The notes: generated by a model not told the origin, from the sequence alone. DNA of 64,000 nucleotides from Undibacterium cyanobacteriorum (GCF_031326225.1 NZ_CP133720.1:1550001-1614000); one strand, 5' to 3'; counted from the stretch's first letter, positions 42,828 through 52,321 are shown. Numbers and translations: made by a program.

Positions 42828-43871
42828 TTACTGCGCCGGATTCGCTGCCACAGCATGAATCGCATTAATCGCCGATATCACTTCCTCTGTCAATTTCACG
42901 TCCGTGGCACGGATGTTTTCTTCTAATTGCTGTAAATTTGTCGCACCGATGATGGTGCTGGTGACGAACCAACGTGAATAACACCATGCTAAGGCGAGCT
43001 GTGTTGGTGTGTAGCCATAATCGCGCGCAAGTTTGGTGTAACGACCACTGGTGGCGATCACTTCTTGACGCATATAGCGCGGACTCCAGGTTGGTGGAAA
43101 TTGCGTCAAACGTCCTTTGGCTTGGGCGTCGTCGACATATTTGCCGGTCAGACGACCGAAGGCGAGCGGACTATACGCGAGTAGGCTCACTTGTTCGCGG
43201 AAACAAGTTTCTGTGAGTCCTTGTTCGTAGCTACGATTCATCAAATGATAGGGATTTTGAATCGAGACAATGCGCGTTTGCTGTTTGCGTTCGGCGTGCT
43301 TGATAAATTCACTGACACCCCAAGGAGTCTCGTTGGAGACGCCAATATGACGTATCTTACCTTCTTTGACGAGGGCGTCCAGCACGTCTAAAGTCGCCTC
43401 GATCGCAACACTCTCGCGCTCGAGCTCAGGATTAAATTCTTTTTGCCCAAAAATCGGCGCATTGCGACTTGGCCAGTGGAGTTGATAGAGATCGATGTAA
43501 TCAGTTTGTAAACGACGCAAACTGCCTTCGACGGCGAGTCGAATGTTTTTTTCGTCGAGATCATTCTCGCCATTGCGTATCCAAGGCATGCCGCGCGATG
43601 GACCGGCAACTTTGGTGGCAAGGATGATTTGATCACGTTGTCCGGATTGTTTAATCCATGTACCGATGAATTGTTCGGTGCGGTTCACTGTTTCGGCACG
43701 TGGCATCACGGGATACATCTCCGCGGTGTCGATAAAATTGACGCCATGTGCCAGCGCATAATCCAGTTGCTGATGCGCTTCAGCTTCTGTGTTTTGCTCG
43801 CCAAAAGTCATGGTGCCGAGACAGACTTCGGACACCATCAAATCACTATTGCCCAATTTCTTTTGTTTCAT
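42828..43871 (-). CDS. tas: NADP(H)-dependent aldo/keto reductase
   Basis: A 347-aa aldo-keto reductase closely matching E. coli Tas in length (346 aa) and features. The catalytic tetrad is visible as Asp and Tyr in FIDTAEMYP, Lys in ILATKVAGP and His in YQLHWPSR. LGNSDLMVSEVCLGTMTFGEQN is the family N-terminus, and STIIGATNLQQLEENI binds cofactor near the C-terminus. The 'RAETVNRTEQFIG' insert is typical of the Tas subgroup. AAGAGA lies before the ATG. It is monocistronic. The physiological substrate of Tas is not settled. Confidence 0.9.
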   Translation of the reverse strand: MKQKKLGNSDLMVSEVCLGTMTFGEQNTEAEAHQQLDYALAHGVNFIDTAEMYPVMPRAETVNRTEQFIGTWIKQSGQRDQIILATKVAGPSRGMPWIRNGENDLDEKNIRLAVEGSLRRLQTDYIDLYQLHWPSRNAPIFGQKEFNPELERESVAIEATLDVLDALVKEGKIRHIGVSNETPWGVSEFIKHAERKQQTRIVSIQNPYHLMNRSYEQGLTETCFREQVSLLAYSPLAFGRLTGKYVDDAQAKGRLTQFPPTWSPRYMRQEVIATSGRYTKLARDYGYTPTQLALAWCYSRWFVTSTIIGATNLQQLEENIRATDVKLTEEVISAINAIHAVAANPAQ

Positions 43872-43958
43872 GGTTTTCTCTTAGTCCTAAACAACATTAT
43901 TTTCTTCAATGCGAAAACTGTTTGAGTAAAGTCTGTAAATACCGAGGACTCAAAATGT

Positions 43959-44729
43959 TTACACAATCTTGATCATATGACTTGCCCATTCCGGCACCGA
44001 CTTAAAAAAGACATGAAGCGCCGGTGAGAAGCTTGTAAACTGAAAGTTCTTACTATGCCCCAGCCGCCTTAAAGCATTTTGGCTGAAGAGACTGATGTGT
44101 CCGTTGCGTGGTGCTGCGTACCACCAATTGAGTTTCTTGCCTGGCGTGATAAATTCATCCGATGTAATGGTTGAGAAAATGATGATGCCATTGTCCGCGA
44201 TAAGCTGATCAAGATCCGAAATTAAGCGATGAACGTCAGGGACATGCTCGAATACTTCGAAGCTTGTGATGAAGTCGAATTTTCCGAGCGATTCGATGCT
44301 AACGTCGTGGTCAACCATGGGATCGTACGAGCTTGATTGCCAGCCAGCTTCATTCAGTAATTTCGAGAGCATGCCGTTACCACCGCCGTAATCCAAATGG
44401 CGGATTGAGCTCGCATGGGGAACATTTGCAATCAACATCTCCGAATTTGTGCGTGGTCGACTTTCGATATACTCTGGATCGACATAGACATAATCTTGGT
44501 TGTAAATTTTCTCTTCGAACTCGTCGACGCTCCATGCATGCATCATCGGCGCCCAACAGAATCGACAATCACTGCAGAGATAATACTCAATCGCGACACC
44601 AGAACGCGGTAGCGCACCGCGCTTGGATACTTCGCAGTGTTTATTCAGGTCGACGGTGTCCAGTAATTCCCCCTTAGCGGCACAGATTGGGCAGTCGTAT
44701 TCTTTCTTTTTTCTAAAAAATGACCACAT
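43959..44729 (-). CDS. SAM-dependent methyltransferase with N-terminal zinc ribbon-like motif
   Basis: A 256-aa protein. The N-terminus has two cysteine pairs (CPICAAKG near 13-16 and CSDCRFC near 52-58), a putative zinc-binding module. The methyltransferase core begins IRHLDYGGGNGMLSKLL (SAM-binding motif I), with FITSFEVFEHVPD as motif II, the form typical of Methyltransf_23 and sugar/quinone methyltransferases. The Cys module plus this core recalls C-methyltransferases acting on nucleotide sugars, but it is shorter. It starts 45 bp after the pyrD stop on the same strand. The substrate is unknown. Confidence 0.82.
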   Translation of the reverse strand: MWSFFRKKKEYDCPICAAKGELLDTVDLNKHCEVSKRGALPRSGVAIEYYLCSDCRFCWAPMMHAWSVDEFEEKIYNQDYVYVDPEYIESRPRTNSEMLIANVPHASSIRHLDYGGGNGMLSKLLNEAGWQSSSYDPMVDHDVSIESLGKFDFITSFEVFEHVPDVHRLISDLDQLIADNGIIIFSTITSDEFITPGKKLNWWYAAPRNGHISLFSQNALRRLGHSKNFQFTSFSPALHVFFKSVPEWASHMIKIV

Positions 44730-44774
44730 GAGGGACTAGTTCTCCAAATCAGAATGTGAGGCTTGCAGTGGATC

Positions 44775-45818
44775 TTACTTAGCTAAACGAATTGCATCGG
44801 CACAGTCTTTCACCAACGCCGGGCCGCGATAAATGAGGCCTGAATATACTTGTACTAAAGAAGCACCCGCTTGCATTTTGCTGACTGCGTCGGCGCCAGA
44901 GAAAATGCCGCCAACGCCGATGATAGGCAAGGCATCGCCTAATTCTGATTTCAATGCGCGTACCACTTTATTCGATAACTCGAACACGGGTTCGCCAGAG
45001 AGGCCGCCTGCTTCTTCGCCATGCTGCAAGCCTTTGACTGCATCGCGCGTGATGGTGGTATTGGTGGCGATCACACCATCGATTTTATGGCGCAATAAAG
45101 ATTCGGCGATGGTTTTGATTTGTTCGCTGTCGATATCTGGTGCGATTTTCAATGTCAGTGGCACGTAACGTTTGTGCTGATCAGCGAGGCGTTGTTGTGC
45201 ACCTTTTAATTGGGAGAGTAGATCATCGAGTTCACTGGCACCTTGAAGCTGACGTAAGTTCTTCGTATTCGGTGAGGAAATATTCACGGTCACGTAACTA
45301 GCATACGGATACACTTTTTCTAAGCAGTGTAGGTAGTCGTCGGCCGCTTTTTCGATCGGTGTATCGGCGTTTTTGCCGATGTTGAGACCGAGTACCCCCA
45401 GTTTGTCTTGATAAAACTGCGAAGCTTGCACGTTGGCGACAAAAGCATCGACGCCGCCGTTATTAAAGCCCATGCGATTGATAATGGCATTGGCTTGCGG
45501 TAGACGGAACATACGTGGTTTGGGATTGCCAGGCTGGGCGCGTGGTGTCACCGTTCCAATCTCGATAAATCCGAAACCGAGCGAGGCCAGGCCGTCAATA
45601 TAACGACCATCTTTATCGAGACCTGCCGCCAAGCCAACAGGATTCGGAAAATCAATTCCCATCACTCTGCGTGGATCAGCGACAGGCTTGCTGATCAATT
45701 TGGTCAAGCCCATATTGTGAGCGCGTTTTAGGCTCGGGAGTGTGAAGTCATGCGCGCTTTCAGCGTCCATGAAAAACAAGAAAGGGCGAGCCAGTGAGTA
45801 AAGCAATTGATTGGACAT
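44775..45818 (-). CDS. pyrD: Dihydroorotate dehydrogenase (quinone), class 2
   Basis: A 347-aa membrane-associated flavoenzyme of pyrimidine synthesis, oxidising dihydroorotate with quinone. The N-terminal amphipathic helices (LLYSLARPFLFFMDAESAH) are typical of class 2. FMN-barrel signatures are DFPNPVGLAAGLDKDG, FIEIGTVTPRAQPGNPKPR and NISSPNTKNLRQLQ. The last, VGGIFSGADAVSKMQAGASL, leads to QVYSGLIYRGP. It lies 63 bp downstream of bpt and is probably part of the nudix-aat-bpt-pyrD transcript. Confidence 0.96.
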   Translation of the reverse strand: MSNQLLYSLARPFLFFMDAESAHDFTLPSLKRAHNMGLTKLISKPVADPRRVMGIDFPNPVGLAAGLDKDGRYIDGLASLGFGFIEIGTVTPRAQPGNPKPRMFRLPQANAIINRMGFNNGGVDAFVANVQASQFYQDKLGVLGLNIGKNADTPIEKAADDYLHCLEKVYPYASYVTVNISSPNTKNLRQLQGASELDDLLSQLKGAQQRLADQHKRYVPLTLKIAPDIDSEQIKTIAESLLRHKIDGVIATNTTITRDAVKGLQHGEEAGGLSGEPVFELSNKVVRALKSELGDALPIIGVGGIFSGADAVSKMQAGASLVQVYSGLIYRGPALVKDCADAIRLAK

Positions 45819-45881
45819 AATGAAAGTAAGTTGGAGTGATGTAGAAATCTTGGGATGCGTTGGGTCGACGAACGATGCGCT

Positions 45882-46850
45882 TTAGAAGTCTTGCCAAGTG
45901 CCGTTATAAAGGCCCTGCAAGGGTTGGAAATTGGTTTTGTAGGACATCTTTTTACTTTCTTGTATCCAGTATCCTAAATATAAATAAGGCATGCCTAAAT
46001 CAGCCGCTTGTTGTAATTGCCAAAGAACGTTATAGGTGCCATATGCACTGCCCGAGACCTCGGGGTCGTAAAAGGTGTAGACCGAAGACAAACCATCTTC
46101 GAGAACGTCGATGATACTGACCATGCGTAGCACATCGTGTTCATCTCGGAATTCGACGAGGCGCGTGTCGACTTTGCTTTGTAATAAAAACTGAGTGTAT
46201 TGTTCGCGATCGTCTTGATCCATGCCGCCACCGGCATGACGCATCTTTTGATAACGCTGGTACAAGGCGAAATGTTCTTCTTCAAATTCCAGCTCGCAGA
46301 TGTGTGTTTGTAAATCTTGATGCTGTTTCCAAGCACGTCTTTGGCTACGATTAGGGCGGAACTCTTGAACTTTGGTACGAACCGGGACGCAGGCATCGCA
46401 GGCATCACAATAGGGGCGATAGACAAACACACCGCTGCGCCGAAAACCTTGGTTCACGAGAGCCGCATAGACTTCGCTGCCAATCAAGTGAGCGGGTGTT
46501 GCAACTTGTGAGCGCGCCTGCTGATCTGGTAAATAGCTGCAAGCATAAGGTGCAGTTGCGTAGAATTGAATTTGGATAGTACGACGCTGGCGGTTTCGCT
46601 GATTCGGTGCTTGGCTGGTGTCGACCTCTTCGGTATCAGCTTCGCTTTGGTTTTTGTCAAAATTTCTGTTGTCGCTTGCGAGATCCTCAAATAAGGCACG
46701 TTCCGCATCATCAAAATCAGCTGATACCTCGCCTGAGCTCAGCACTTCGCCTTCTCCGCGCACCGCGGCAGAGAGCAATGGCGCAGCAGACGTACTTTGC
46801 GTTTCCTGCTCTGGCGAGATCGTTTGTGTGTTGTGCGTACGTGATTGCAT
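45882..46850 (-). CDS. bpt: Aspartate/glutamate leucyltransferase with N-terminal extension
   Basis: A 322-aa ATE-type aminoacyl-tRNA protein transferase that adds Leu to proteins with N-terminal Asp or Glu, marking them for ClpAP. The family core starts near residue 90 (RRTIQIQFYATAPYACSYLP), and the Cys cluster PYCDACDACVPVR and the C-terminal domain (HAGGGMDQDD, YLGYWIQESKKMSYK) are intact. The first 89 residues are an acidic, low-complexity extension rich in Ser, Glu and Asp, not usual for Bpt (about 240-250 aa). No internal ATG lies at the core boundary, so either the extension is real or a GTG start near codon 30 is used. It lies 39 bp after aat. Confidence 0.92.
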   Translation of the reverse strand: MQSRTHNTQTISPEQETQSTSAAPLLSAAVRGEGEVLSSGEVSADFDDAERALFEDLASDNRNFDKNQSEADTEEVDTSQAPNQRNRQRRTIQIQFYATAPYACSYLPDQQARSQVATPAHLIGSEVYAALVNQGFRRSGVFVYRPYCDACDACVPVRTKVQEFRPNRSQRRAWKQHQDLQTHICELEFEEEHFALYQRYQKMRHAGGGMDQDDREQYTQFLLQSKVDTRLVEFRDEHDVLRMVSIIDVLEDGLSSVYTFYDPEVSGSAYGTYNVLWQLQQAADLGMPYLYLGYWIQESKKMSYKTNFQPLQGLYNGTWQDF

Positions 46851-46889
46851 GTAATTCTTAAATCTTGGTCATCGGTTGTTTACACGGGG

Positions 46890-47621
46890 TCACTTGGTAA
46901 CGCTGAGCGCATTAGTTGGATTCGAGGTGCCGGGGAACTCTACTGTGCCAGCACTCTGTGCTCGCACCATCCTCGAAATAAATTCAGTACGCGGGATAGG
47001 CTTGGCACCAAAACGAGCCAGATGCGCCGTTTCTTGCTGGCAGTCTATCATTTTCACACCTTGTTGGCGTAGGTGTTGTACTAAATGTAAAAACGCCATC
47101 TTTGAGGCATCACTGACGCGAGCAAACATCGATTCGCCATAAAACATTTTACCTAGACAGATGCCGTAGGCGCCTCCCACCAGTTCGCCATCGAGCCAAG
47201 TCTCGGACGAGTGGGCATAACCGAGTCGATGTAAAGAGCAGTAGGCGGTGATGATATCGGATGTAATCCAAGTGCCTGGTTGGTCTCGACGTGGCGCGGC
47301 GCAAGCGAGCATGACTTCCTTAAACGCAGTGTTAAAGCGAAATTCCCAGCGCGGATCTTTTTGTGCTTTGCGATAGTTGCGTCGTAAGCTATCAGCGATT
47401 TTGAGGTCGTCGGTCATTAAGACCATTCTGGGGTCGGTCGACCACCATAGGATAGGTTGTCCTTCTGAATACCATGGGAAGATGCCGTGGCGATAGGCTT
47501 CAAGCAAGCGCGGCGGCGATAAATCGGCGCCTGCCGCGAGAAGTCCTGGAGCACCTTGTGCTGCAGTGAGGGCTTCGCTGACATCAGGAAAAGGTGAATC
47601 GCCTTCTAACCAGGGAATCAT
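46890..47621 (-). CDS. aat: Leucyl/phenylalanyl-tRNA--protein transferase
   Basis: A 243-aa cytoplasmic enzyme that adds Leu or Phe to N-terminal Lys or Arg. Family motifs: GLLAAGADLSPPRLLEAYR, GIFPWYSEGQPILWWSTDPR, ETWLDGELVGGAYGICLG and MFYGESMFARVSDASKMAFL. Length fits E. coli Aat (234 aa). It lies between the Nudix gene (21-bp gap) and bpt, so both N-degron-tagging enzymes are in one transcript, a common arrangement in proteobacteria that lack clpA nearby. Confidence 0.96.
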   Translation of the reverse strand: MIPWLEGDSPFPDVSEALTAAQGAPGLLAAGADLSPPRLLEAYRHGIFPWYSEGQPILWWSTDPRMVLMTDDLKIADSLRRNYRKAQKDPRWEFRFNTAFKEVMLACAAPRRDQPGTWITSDIITAYCSLHRLGYAHSSETWLDGELVGGAYGICLGKMFYGESMFARVSDASKMAFLHLVQHLRQQGVKMIDCQQETAHLARFGAKPIPRTEFISRMVRAQSAGTVEFPGTSNPTNALSVTK

Positions 47622-47642
47622 GTCGACAGTGCTTGTGGTTGA

Positions 47643-48218
47643 TCAAGAGGAGCGCATCTGATCTTGCTTGATGAAATCATGTGCGTGCAATTCAAAACGG
47701 CCACCTTGAAGCCGCGCTTTTTGATCGGCAAAGAAGAATTGCAGCGTGCTCGCGACAGTGGGGAAGGCGATTTCATCCCAAGGTATTTCGTGTTCGGCAA
47801 AAAGCTGAACGTCGAGGCTCTCCGTGCCTGCTGCAAAATTCGTGTCGAGTAACGTTGCTCTATAAAACAAATGAACCTGATGTACGTGAGGTACGTTCAG
47901 GATTGAGAATAGCTCATGCAGTTCGATATTGGCACCAGCTTCTTCTATGGTTTCGCGTTGCGCGGCTTGGCTGCTGGTTTCGTTATTTTCCATAAAGCCC
48001 GCTGGGAGCGTCCAATAGCCAAGGCGAGGTTCGATGGCGCGCTTGCATAAAAGAATTTTCAGATCGCCGTCCAAGTCCCACACAGGTACTGTGCCGACTA
48101 CCATTTTCGGATTCTGATAATGGATGGTGCCGCAAGATGTACAAACGAAACGCTCACGCGTATCGTCAGCGGGGATTTGCCAGCTTACTGGTGCAGCGCA
48201 CTCAGAACAGAATTTCAT
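47643..48218 (-). CDS. NUDIX hydrolase with zinc ribbon
   Basis: A 191-aa protein. An N-terminal zinc ribbon, CSECAAPV...CTSCG (Cys 4, 7, 26, 29), precedes a Nudix domain with a complete Nudix box, GFMENNETSSQAAQRETIEE continuing AGANI (the GX5EX7REUXEEXGU pattern). The combination suggests a nucleoside-diphosphate-linked substrate such as ADP-ribose or NADH, as in YjhB/NudC-like enzymes, though it is shorter than NudC and lacks its SQPWPFPxS motif. It is the first gene of the leftward aat-bpt-pyrD unit. Confidence 0.87.
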   Translation of the reverse strand: MKFCSECAAPVSWQIPADDTRERFVCTSCGTIHYQNPKMVVGTVPVWDLDGDLKILLCKRAIEPRLGYWTLPAGFMENNETSSQAAQRETIEEAGANIELHELFSILNVPHVHQVHLFYRATLLDTNFAAGTESLDVQLFAEHEIPWDEIAFPTVASTLQFFFADQKARLQGGRFELHAHDFIKQDQMRSS

Positions 48219-48653
48219 GCGAACGACTTTCTTAAGAGATCAATGCCAAGGCCGTGAGCGCAAGCGTAATCGTTCTTAGACTGTTCTAAAGCATCTATCG
48301 AAGGATCATAGTTGCAGCGGGACAAAGATTGTCGGTGCTGGCAATTCGCTGATTTCGATTTTGAGCGGTCGTCGAAATGATTGTGGCTTTGAGGACTCTT
48401 GTCGGCCGATGGCAAAGTTTAACATTGAGCGCCATAGAACTGTAAATCTCGAGCCCATAACAGAAGCGCTGTCACGCAGTTAAGTATTTTTGCGTTGCGA
48501 TGGCGCGTGTTTACTTGGTATGAACACGAGGGTGACGGTGCAATGCAGTGCAAGAAAACAGTACATAAAATGAAGAACGCACATAAAAAGTGCAGAAAAC
48601 TGAGAAAGGATTTGCGCAAAGCAGCAAAGTGCGGTATAGTTCTGTTCTTCAGA
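48219..48653. other. Intergenic region upstream of initiator tRNA
   Basis: About 435 bp separate the divergent Nudix gene and the tRNA. The right end holds the tRNA promoter. Short open frames on both strands run into or across the tRNA and have no ribosome site or family features, so I do not call genes here. The Nudix promoter was not identified. Confidence 0.5.
48612..48640 (+). promoter_or_regulatory. Promoter of the initiator tRNA gene
   Basis: TTGCGC (48612-48617) and TATAGT (48635-48640) with an exact 17-bp spacer. The start of transcription would fall about 7 bp before the tRNA. Confidence 0.75.
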
Positions 48654-48730
<77 letters not shown>

Positions 48731-49087
48731 AGAATACAAGAATAAAGCCACGTTTCATCGTGGCTTTTTCGTTAATTTGGCGATTTTTTTTGATTGTGGT
48801 TTGCTGCGGTGTGAATTCTGCAGGATTTCTGAACTACAATTGAACATCTACTAAATTGATCAATTGCTTTGACCGATTGTTCGAAAAGACAGCATGTTAG
48901 ATCTCCCCTGATCGCGCATGGCGGCTGTTAAAACTTCGAGTAAATTGGCTGCAGACTGATCCGCCGGGCGCACGCGAGAGATTTTCCTCTTCGCATCGAG
49001 AGACCCGGATTGGTAGGCGATAAGATTCGCCACCATAGCTTCACGAATACCTTCTTACATTCACAACCTGATAGCAATAGAGTTTGC
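48731..49087. other. Spacer between tRNA-fMet and scpB
   Basis: Besides the tRNA terminator, the 357 bp hold a perfect 12-bp palindrome, AATTGATCAATT (48854-48865). A frame open from 49010 leads into scpB but has no ribosome site. I see no separate gene and no clear scpB promoter. Confidence 0.45.
48744..48769 (+). terminator. Terminator of the tRNA transcript
   Basis: AAAGCCACG (48744-48752) pairs with CGTGGCTTT (48759-48767) around a 6-nt loop, with T continuing to 48769. Confidence 0.88.
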
Positions 49088-50152
49088 ATGATTACTGCAG
49101 ATGCCAAGCGTGTCCTTGAAACCGCATTACTATGCGCACATGAGCCGCTGACAATCAATATGATGAAAAAACTGTTCATGGACGGTAGTGAACAAGAGGA
49201 AGTGGTTGGAGCCGATACGATTAAATTAATGCTGGAAGAAGTGCGCCAGGATTGGTCTGAAAAAGGCATTATGTTGGTGTCGCTATCGACTGGATGGCGC
49301 TTTCAAAGTCGCCCCGAGATGCGTGTCTTTATTGATCGACTGAATCCTGAGAAGCCGCCTAAATATTCGCGTGCAACCTTGGAAACGCTGGCGATTATCG
49401 CTTATCGTCAACCTGTCACACGCGGTGATATCGAAGAAATTCGTGGTGTGGCAGTCGCTTCGCAAATGATTAAAACTCTCGAAGATCGTGGTTGGATTGA
49501 AACCGTGGGACATCGAGAGGTGCCGGGGCGTCCAGCATTGTTTGCGACGACCAAGCAATTCCTCAGTGATCTCGGTTTATCCTCACTTGATCAATTGCCG
49601 CCATTGCAGGAAGTTGGTAAAGAAGAAGCTGAATCTGACAATGCGGTGGCGGTGGATACAGCAACGCCCGAATTGGCGATGTTTGATCAATTGGAGCAAG
49701 CCGGCGAGTTGGCGCAGCAACTCAACGAGATGGGCAGTGAGTCGAGCGGTGAGCTGAGTAATGAGATAGAAAGCGCAACAGCGACAGCTGAAACTGATGC
49801 TGCTGTCGCTACTCAAGAAATTGTGCCCGTATCCGATTCGGAAAACAGCGAGCCTGCAGTCGAAGCTGAGCAAGCCCAAGACGAGACAGAAGAATTGAAA
49901 CAAAATGAGTCTTCAACAGTGAGTGAAGACCAAACAACACCGATAGTCGACGAGGTGCGGGAGGACGCGGCGGCCGACGAAGTAAATGCGGTGGAGACAG
50001 AAACGAGTGTAGAACAAGACAGTGAAACGACGGCTGACTTGTCTGCTGAACCATTGACGGGTAGCACCTCGCATTCCGCTGAAGAGCTAGATGTGAATCA
50101 TGAAGAAGTGCCACCTACAACAAACGAAGAAACGGGTGAAGCCCAGTCCTAA
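49088..50152 (+). CDS. scpB: Condensin subunit ScpB with long acidic tail
   Basis: A 354-aa protein. The ScpB core of two winged helices covers about residues 1-180: MITADAKRVLETALLCAHEP, the hallmark RATLETLAIIAYRQPVTRGDIE, IRGVAVASQMIKTL and HREVPGRPALFATT. ScpB bridges ScpA and SMC in chromosome segregation; scpA is not in this window. The last 170 or so residues are a low-complexity tail dominated by Glu, Asp, Ser, Thr and Ala, very acidic. ATG 49088 matches the family start. It is followed after 79 bp by rluB, a widely conserved pairing. Confidence 0.93.
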   Translation: MITADAKRVLETALLCAHEPLTINMMKKLFMDGSEQEEVVGADTIKLMLEEVRQDWSEKGIMLVSLSTGWRFQSRPEMRVFIDRLNPEKPPKYSRATLETLAIIAYRQPVTRGDIEEIRGVAVASQMIKTLEDRGWIETVGHREVPGRPALFATTKQFLSDLGLSSLDQLPPLQEVGKEEAESDNAVAVDTATPELAMFDQLEQAGELAQQLNEMGSESSGELSNEIESATATAETDAAVATQEIVPVSDSENSEPAVEAEQAQDETEELKQNESSTVSEDQTTPIVDEVREDAAADEVNAVETETSVEQDSETTADLSAEPLTGSTSHSAEELDVNHEEVPPTTNEETGEAQS

Positions 50153-50231
50153 TTGAGGATGCGACTAAAGCGGTCGTGTCATCATCTTGGCTGTGCTGAA
50201 GCACTTGAGTCATACGAGATAGAAATACACA

Positions 50232-52070
50232 ATGAGCGAACAAAATTCCGAAGAAATGAATAACGGCAGTGATAGCCAGCCATCGGCGACAAAAGCGCCA
50301 GCAAAACGCGCCCCGCGTAAACCAAAAGGTTTGGGTTTGAATACGGTTGGCGCAGATGTGATTGGCACTGAGGACGTGACTAAGAGTTCAGCCGCGAAAA
50401 CACGCAAGCCACGTGTAGCAAAAGCAGCTGCAACTGAGCATGCTGCGTTGAGCGCTGAGGCGAATGGCGCCAGCGGCGATGCAAATTCTGTGGTGGAAAA
50501 ACCAAAGCGTACCAACAATCCTAAGCTAAAATCCCGTAAGCCAGCGTCACGCAAGCCTGCGCATGAAAGTGCCAGCCATGAGACTGGTCATGTTGCTGCT
50601 GAGTCGAATGATGGTGAGAATCTCGAGCGAGGTCGTCGTCAGGAATCTGGTGCGGAATCTTCGGAGCGTCAAGCGCGCAAGCACGGACAAAAACACGGCA
50701 AAAAGCATGGTCAGAGAAATCCTCAGCACGGCGAAACTCGTGCGGATGGGCAGCAGCAGCGCCAAGGCGGAAATAAGCACGGTAAATCGAAATCTGGCCC
50801 CAATCGTCACGCTCAAGGGCATGGTAAAACGGCGAATTCGGCTGACGATGTATTCTCTTTTGTGACGTCCGATGCGTATGATGCCTTTGGTGACGAAGAT
50901 CAGCGCGGCGGCAAAAACAAGAAGCCGCGTCGCGATTTGACGGCCGATGATGATGCGCCAAAACTGCATAAAGTGTTGGCAGAAGCTGGTCTCGGGTCGC
51001 GTCGTGATATGGAGGAGTTGATTATCGCGGGTCGCGTTTCTGTGAATGGTGAGCCAGCACATATTGGTCAGCGCATTTTGCCGACTGATCAAGTCCGTAT
51101 CAATGGTAAGTTGGTGCAACGTAAAGTGACTAAGAAGCCGCCGCGCGTATTGGTTTACCACAAGCCTGCTGGTGAAATCGTCAGTACCTCTGATCCGGAA
51201 GGTCGTGCATCGGTATTTGATAGTTTGCCGCAGATGAAGGTTGGTAAATGGTTGGCGGTTGGACGTCTTGATTACAACACGGAAGGTCTATTGTTGTTCA
51301 CAACCTCTGGTGATTTGGCTAATCGATTGATGCACCCACGTTACGGTATCGAGCGTGAATATGCGGTACGTACTTTGGGTGAGTTGGAAGAGGGTATGCG
51401 TCAGAAGTTGTTGGCGGGTGTTGAGTTGGAAGATGGCTTGGCACAATTCTCTAAGATTTCTGATGGCGGTGGTGAAGGTGTGAATAAGTGGTATCGCGTC
51501 ATCATTGGCGAAGGTCGTAATCGTGAAGTTCGTCGTATGTTTGAGGCGGTTGGCTTGACCGTATCGCGCTTGATTCGTACTCGCTACGGCGTCATGACTT
51601 TGCCATCCAATTTGAAGCGTGGACGTTGGGAAGAGTTGGAAGAAGATGCAGTTCGTAGCTTGATGAAAGTCAGTGGTTTGGATATGCCGAAAGGCGAGAA
51701 TCGAGCCGCGGAAAAATCTGCGAAAAACAATGAACGTGCAGGCAAAGTCAACGGCAATCGCATTCAAGGCAAAGGCCCACGTAATGTGAATCCGTTCGAC
51801 GCACCCGTGCAGCGCAGTTACGAACCGACCGTTCGAGGCGGTTTTGCGCATGCGCAAGTGGGTTTGTCTGGCCGTGAAGCTGGTTTGAGCGGCAAGAGTG
51901 CAAAGCCGAACAAAAATAATAAAAATAACAAGAATCGTAGTCGTCAACCAGATCCATTGCAGACGGCTTTGGGCTTTAGCATGCAAGAGCGTCGTGGTCC
52001 GACTGTTCGTGGTAGTTCGCAAGCTTTGGGGCAAGCGATTGCTGCGCGTCGCCGCTCTCGGACTAAATAA
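50232..52070 (+). CDS. rluB: 23S rRNA pseudouridine(2605) synthase with basic extensions
   Basis: A 612-aa RsuA/RluB-family enzyme. The S4 RNA-binding domain covers about 238-300 (LHKVLAEAGLGSRRDMEELI, GRVSVNG). The synthase domain follows, with catalytic Asp347 in GRLDYNTEGLLLF, ERFYAVR-like EREYAVRTLG and GRNREVRRMFEAVG. The first 235 residues are low-complexity and basic (KAPAKRAPRKPKG, repeated KHGQK/KHGK units rich in His, Gly, Lys), and a similar basic tail follows about residue 500. Such extensions are frequent in Burkholderiales RluB and probably add RNA contacts. Its modification site is inferred from the family. Confidence 0.93.
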   Translation: MSEQNSEEMNNGSDSQPSATKAPAKRAPRKPKGLGLNTVGADVIGTEDVTKSSAAKTRKPRVAKAAATEHAALSAEANGASGDANSVVEKPKRTNNPKLKSRKPASRKPAHESASHETGHVAAESNDGENLERGRRQESGAESSERQARKHGQKHGKKHGQRNPQHGETRADGQQQRQGGNKHGKSKSGPNRHAQGHGKTANSADDVFSFVTSDAYDAFGDEDQRGGKNKKPRRDLTADDDAPKLHKVLAEAGLGSRRDMEELIIAGRVSVNGEPAHIGQRILPTDQVRINGKLVQRKVTKKPPRVLVYHKPAGEIVSTSDPEGRASVFDSLPQMKVGKWLAVGRLDYNTEGLLLFTTSGDLANRLMHPRYGIEREYAVRTLGELEEGMRQKLLAGVELEDGLAQFSKISDGGGEGVNKWYRVIIGEGRNREVRRMFEAVGLTVSRLIRTRYGVMTLPSNLKRGRWEELEEDAVRSLMKVSGLDMPKGENRAAEKSAKNNERAGKVNGNRIQGKGPRNVNPFDAPVQRSYEPTVRGGFAHAQVGLSGREAGLSGKSAKPNKNNKNNKNRSRQPDPLQTALGFSMQERRGPTVRGSSQALGQAIAARRRSRTK

Positions 52071-52292
52071 GTTTGTTTTTTGTAAAACATCGCGATGCGC
52101 AGCGCCGAAGTTTGCTCTTTAGAGTTTGTTGCGCATCAAAAGTGTAGTGATTTTGTTAAACTTTCGCCGTTGGTGGGCGATAGTCGGTGGCAAAATAAGC
52201 CATAAAAAAAGTATTGAGAAAAAAACGCTTGTAAAGACCGCGCAAGATGTTGCGGTCTCGTCTTAAAATCCCCGCCCGTCAGTGTGATTGCA

Positions 52293-52321
52293 TTGCGATT
52301 GAGTAATTAATCGTTTATAAT
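52293..52321 (+). promoter_or_regulatory. Promoter of the rimP-nusA-infB operon
   Basis: TTGCGA (52293-52298) and a perfect TATAAT (52316-52321) separated by 17 bp. The predicted leader from about 52328 to the rimP start is roughly 140 nt and includes the hairpin at 52399. Confidence 0.8.

Noticed and set aside
48854..48865. AATTGATCAATT as an FNR or similar site
   Set aside because: The half-sites are adjacent without the usual spacer, and no promoter is recognised next to it.
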